From Urinicoccus sp. (GTDB lineage Bacteria; Bacillota; Clostridia; Tissierellales; Peptoniphilaceae), in NCBI GenBank assembly GCA_029983435.1, contig JASBZN010000048.1, forward strand, positions 1 to 7,839: 7,839 nt of DNA, in the 5' to 3' direction. Positions within the stretch are counted from its first letter, which is position 1; each line of letters begins with the position of its first letter. Under the pieces are notes generated by a model that worked only from the letters and a program-made list of their open reading frames with translations, was not told where the DNA came from and made no database searches. Below are positions 6,460 to 7,839 of the stretch, piece by piece. The position numbers and the translations under genes were made by a program.

Positions 6460-7038
6460 TTAATGAATTTTTTCAAAATAGCCTAAGGATTTGTAGAGGG
6501 AGTGGGACAAAAGATAGTCTTCCAAGGAGTAGATGCGTCTTTTTGCCCAGTTAGAAGCAATAAAATAATCTTTTCCATCTTTTTCAAAGAGGCCGGTAAT
6601 GGTAATCCAGTGGTTATGGAAGTGACGATTTTTATGGTTATAGGTTAAAAGAAGAAGAGGATAGTTTTTTTCCAAAGCCTCCAGGATAAAATGTTTTACT
6701 TCTGGGACGGTGAATTTGCCTTTATAGAGGACCAGACGGTAGGTTTTTGGACAAAAACTTTCCATCAAAGTTTGGAGGATAGAGAAACTGGGAATACCCC
6801 AAGGTCTTGGGAGCCAAGGTTTTACCATTGCGTTTAGGTAGGCGGCAGCTTCTTCAACGCTAGTAACAGAAACGATTTTTTCATAAATTAAAATATTTAA
6901 AAGGCCTGACAAGCCACAAGACCGGTTGGATATATAGGTATTTTTTCCCATCCAGGCCTGGTGGACGCCGTAGTGACCTTCAATTCTTGGGAAGTTCAGT
7001 TCAATTTTTTTCAAAGATTTCTCTCTTTCTTTTTTCAA
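6460..7038 (-). CDS. Hypothetical protein with papain/C39-like cysteine peptidase pattern
   Basis: The 192-residue protein is not recognised as a named family. It shows a Cys-His-Asn layout typical of papain-fold/C39-like proteins: NRSCGLSGLLNIL (38-50, Cys41), HNHWITITGL (141-150, His143) and ASNWAKRR (161-168, Asn163). The HW-hydrophobic-T-hydrophobic-TG block is the strongest hint. No signal peptide, membrane segment or ABC domain is present, so it looks cytosolic and is not a bacteriocin-exporter C39 domain. The start is uncertain. The longest frame begins at a TTG (7038) without a ribosome binding site. A second TTG at 7014 has the purine-rich GAGAG a few nt upstream, and a possible -10 (TATATT, 7047-7042) would start mRNA between the two, favouring 7014. 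It is convergent with the large operon and divergent from the PAP2 gene. The reading frame is convincing; the activity is inference. Confidence 0.7.
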   Translation of the reverse strand: MKKEREKSLKKIELNFPRIEGHYGVHQAWMGKNTYISNRSCGLSGLLNILIYEKIVSVTSVEEAAAYLNAMVKPWLPRPWGIPSFSILQTLMESFCPKTYRLVLYKGKFTVPEVKHFILEALEKNYPLLLLTYNHKNRHFHNHWITITGLFEKDGKDYFIASNWAKRRIYSLEDYLLSHSLYKSLGYFEKIH

Positions 7039-7049
7039 AAAAATATATA

Positions 7050-7058
7050 TGGTACAAT
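7050..7058 (+). promoter_or_regulatory. Extended -10 promoter of the PAP2 phosphatase gene
   Basis: TGGTACAAT combines an extended TG (7050-7051) with TACAAT (7053-7058), one mismatch from consensus. The -35 region is only a T-rich run around 7030-7036 that overlaps the 5' end of the divergent leftward gene. Transcription from about 7065 would give a leader of about 27 nt carrying AGGAGG. Confidence 0.6.
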
Positions 7059-7091
7059 AGGAATAATAAAAATTTATAAGAGGAGGTTCTT

Positions 7092-7616
7092 ATGTCCTGG
7101 GAATGGTCAATTCTATACTTTTTTCAAGAACTACATACCCCTGTTTTGGACCAAATAATGATTGTAATTACCCACCTGGCTTCTAAGGGGGCTTTTTGGC
7201 TTAGTTTGGGAGTTGTTTTTCTCTTTTTCAAAAAAACCAGGTCTTTGGGACTTACCATGTTGGTGAGTATTCTATTTTCTTTTTTAATTGGGAACCTCTT
7301 TTTAAAAAACTTAGTGCAAAGGTCGAGACCCTATTGGTTGGATCCATCTGTTTCTATTTTGGTCCCCCACTTAAATGACTATTCTTTTCCCAGTGGCCAC
7401 ACCATGGTGAGTTTTTCAGGGGCCTTACCTATTTATTATTATAACAAAAAATGGGGAATATGGAGCCTAGTTTTGGCTACTTTAATTGCCCTGTCCCGGC
7501 TCTACCATTTTGTTCATTTTCCAACAGACCTTATAGGGGGCTTTTTGGTAAGTTTTCTTTCTGTTCATTTAGCCATAAAGATCCTCCATTTATTTGAAAG
7601 TAAAAAAGGCCTCTAG
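7092..7616 (+). CDS. PAP2-family membrane lipid phosphatase
   Basis: This 174-residue integral membrane protein has all three PAP2 signature blocks: KNLVQRSRP (72-80, K-x6-RP), FPSGHT (99-104, PSGH with His103), and SRLYHFVHFPTD (135-146, SR-x5-H-x3-D, with His142 as the expected phosphoryl acceptor). About five to six hydrophobic segments surround them, placing the active site at the outer membrane face. Relatives dephosphorylate undecaprenyl pyrophosphate (BcrC), phosphatidate or phosphatidylglycerophosphate; the sequence does not decide between these. Its small size is consistent with a minimal BcrC/PAP2 enzyme. The start is firmly set by AGGAGG (7081-7086) with a 5-nt spacer. It has its own promoter and a terminator overlapping its stop codon, so it is probably monocistronic. 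Confidence 0.93.
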   Translation: MSWEWSILYFFQELHTPVLDQIMIVITHLASKGAFWLSLGVVFLFFKKTRSLGLTMLVSILFSFLIGNLFLKNLVQRSRPYWLDPSVSILVPHLNDYSFPSGHTMVSFSGALPIYYYNKKWGIWSLVLATLIALSRLYHFVHFPTDLIGGFLVSFLSVHLAIKILHLFESKKGL

Positions 7617-7634
7617 TTTAGAGGCTTTCTTCTT
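7609..7634 (+). terminator. Intrinsic terminator overlapping the PAP2 stop codon
   Basis: GCCTCTA (7609-7615) pairs perfectly with TAGAGGC (7619-7625) across a 3-nt loop, followed by the pyrimidine run TTTCTTCTT. The TAG stop codon (7614-7616) lies at the stem-loop junction. The U-tract is interrupted by C, so some read-through into the next gene is possible. Confidence 0.7.
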
Positions 7635-7648
7635 ATCTTAAGAAGAAA
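7626..7648. repeat. Perfect 10-bp inverted repeat between PAP2 terminator and next gene
   Basis: TTTCTTCTTA (7626-7635) and TAAGAAGAAA (7639-7648) are exact complements around a TCT loop. The left arm is also the pyrimidine tail of the terminator, and the right arm runs into the AAAAGGAG ribosome binding site (7646-7653) of the following gene. It could strengthen termination or, in read-through RNA, fold next to that site. It may simply be chance in purine/pyrimidine-rich DNA. Confidence 0.5.
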
Positions 7649-7660
7649 AGGAGAAGTAAG

Positions 7661-7839
7661 ATGATATCAAGAAAGAAAATTCGAAGTTTTTTAAGAACGC
7701 CAGACATTGACGACTTATTAGAGAAAAAAATTGAGAAGTGTGAAGATTTAATTCAAAAAAACATCCAAGTAAGACAAGTCCGAAAAAAAGTAGACAAAGT
7801 GGACTTTTTTGGTCCTTCAAAAACCTTGTTAGACCTAGA
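7661..7839 (+). CDS. Hypothetical protein, N-terminal part, truncated by the window edge
   Basis: An ATG at 7661 follows AAAAGGAG (7646-7653) with a 7-nt spacer and opens a frame of 59 complete codons without a stop to the end of the window. The visible protein begins MISRKKIRSFLRTPDIDDLL and is very basic and charged, with a predicted helical stretch rich in Lys, Glu and Gln (about residues 15-47) and then FFGPSKTLLDL. No signal peptide or membrane segment is seen and I do not recognise the family. No convincing promoter of its own was found in the 44-nt gap, so it may be reached by read-through of the PAP2 terminator. An antisense open frame over the same bases lacks such a ribosome binding site. 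Confidence 0.75.
   Translation, partial: MISRKKIRSFLRTPDIDDLLEKKIEKCEDLIQKNIQVRQVRKKVDKVDFFGPSKTLLDL

Noticed and set aside
5807..6476. Minus-strand open frames across the hydrolase and flavoprotein genes
   Set aside because: They cross or oppose well supported plus-strand genes, run over the terminator hairpin, and show no family features.
6961..7158. Plus-strand 65-codon frame beginning before the PAP2 gene
   Set aside because: It overlaps the PAP2 gene in another frame, starts inside the antisense of the peptidase-like gene, and lacks a ribosome binding site.
7638..7820. Minus-strand 60-codon frame at the right edge
   Set aside because: The plus-strand frame from 7661 has a good AAAAGGAG site and an uninterrupted reading frame, so the antisense frame is a shadow.

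Overview
The window is AT-rich DNA with strong AGGAGG-type ribosome binding sites, tightly packed genes and U-tract hairpin terminators. Together with the protein families present (an YnzC-type DUF896 protein, a NptA-type Na/phosphate cotransporter, a TrkA-type protein), this points to a low-GC Gram-positive bacterium (Firmicutes/Bacillota, possibly an anaerobic coccus of the Tissierellia or Clostridia). The family assignments are firm; the taxonomic placement is inference.

Layout. At the left edge (2-50) lies a near-perfect palindrome whose two arms resemble the terminal repeats of IS3/IS150-type insertion sequences. It stops a few bases from the end of a leftward Na/phosphate cotransporter gene (58-1656). 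A 155-bp divergent intergenic region (1657-1811) holds a good promoter for each direction. To the right runs a compact six-gene set (1812-6412): DUF896 protein, CDF metal transporter, TrkA-like two-RCK protein, uracil-DNA glycosylase, alpha/beta hydrolase, and a pyridoxamine-phosphate-oxidase-like flavoprotein. The gaps are 3, 9, -4, 3 and 18 nt, so this is very probably one operon. It ends at a symmetric, bidirectional terminator (6411-6444) shared with a convergent leftward gene (6460-7038) for a small cytosolic protein with a papain/C39-like Cys-His pattern. Divergent from that is a PAP2 lipid phosphatase gene (7092-7616), whose terminator overlaps its own stop codon. A new gene of unknown function begins at 7661 and runs off the right edge.

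Themes. Several genes concern ions (Na/phosphate, probable Mn2+ export, K+-type RCK regulation), one is base-excision repair, and two are general metabolic enzymes. Nothing here amounts to a clear new defence or mobile system. The more interesting points are a CDF transporter with an Mn-type metal site and an apparently doubled cytoplasmic domain, a TrkA-like protein that has lost both nucleotide-binding glycine motifs and has no membrane partner nearby, the IS-like 50-bp palindrome, and the unexplained cysteine-peptidase-like gene. No tRNA, rRNA, CRISPR array or riboswitch was recognised.
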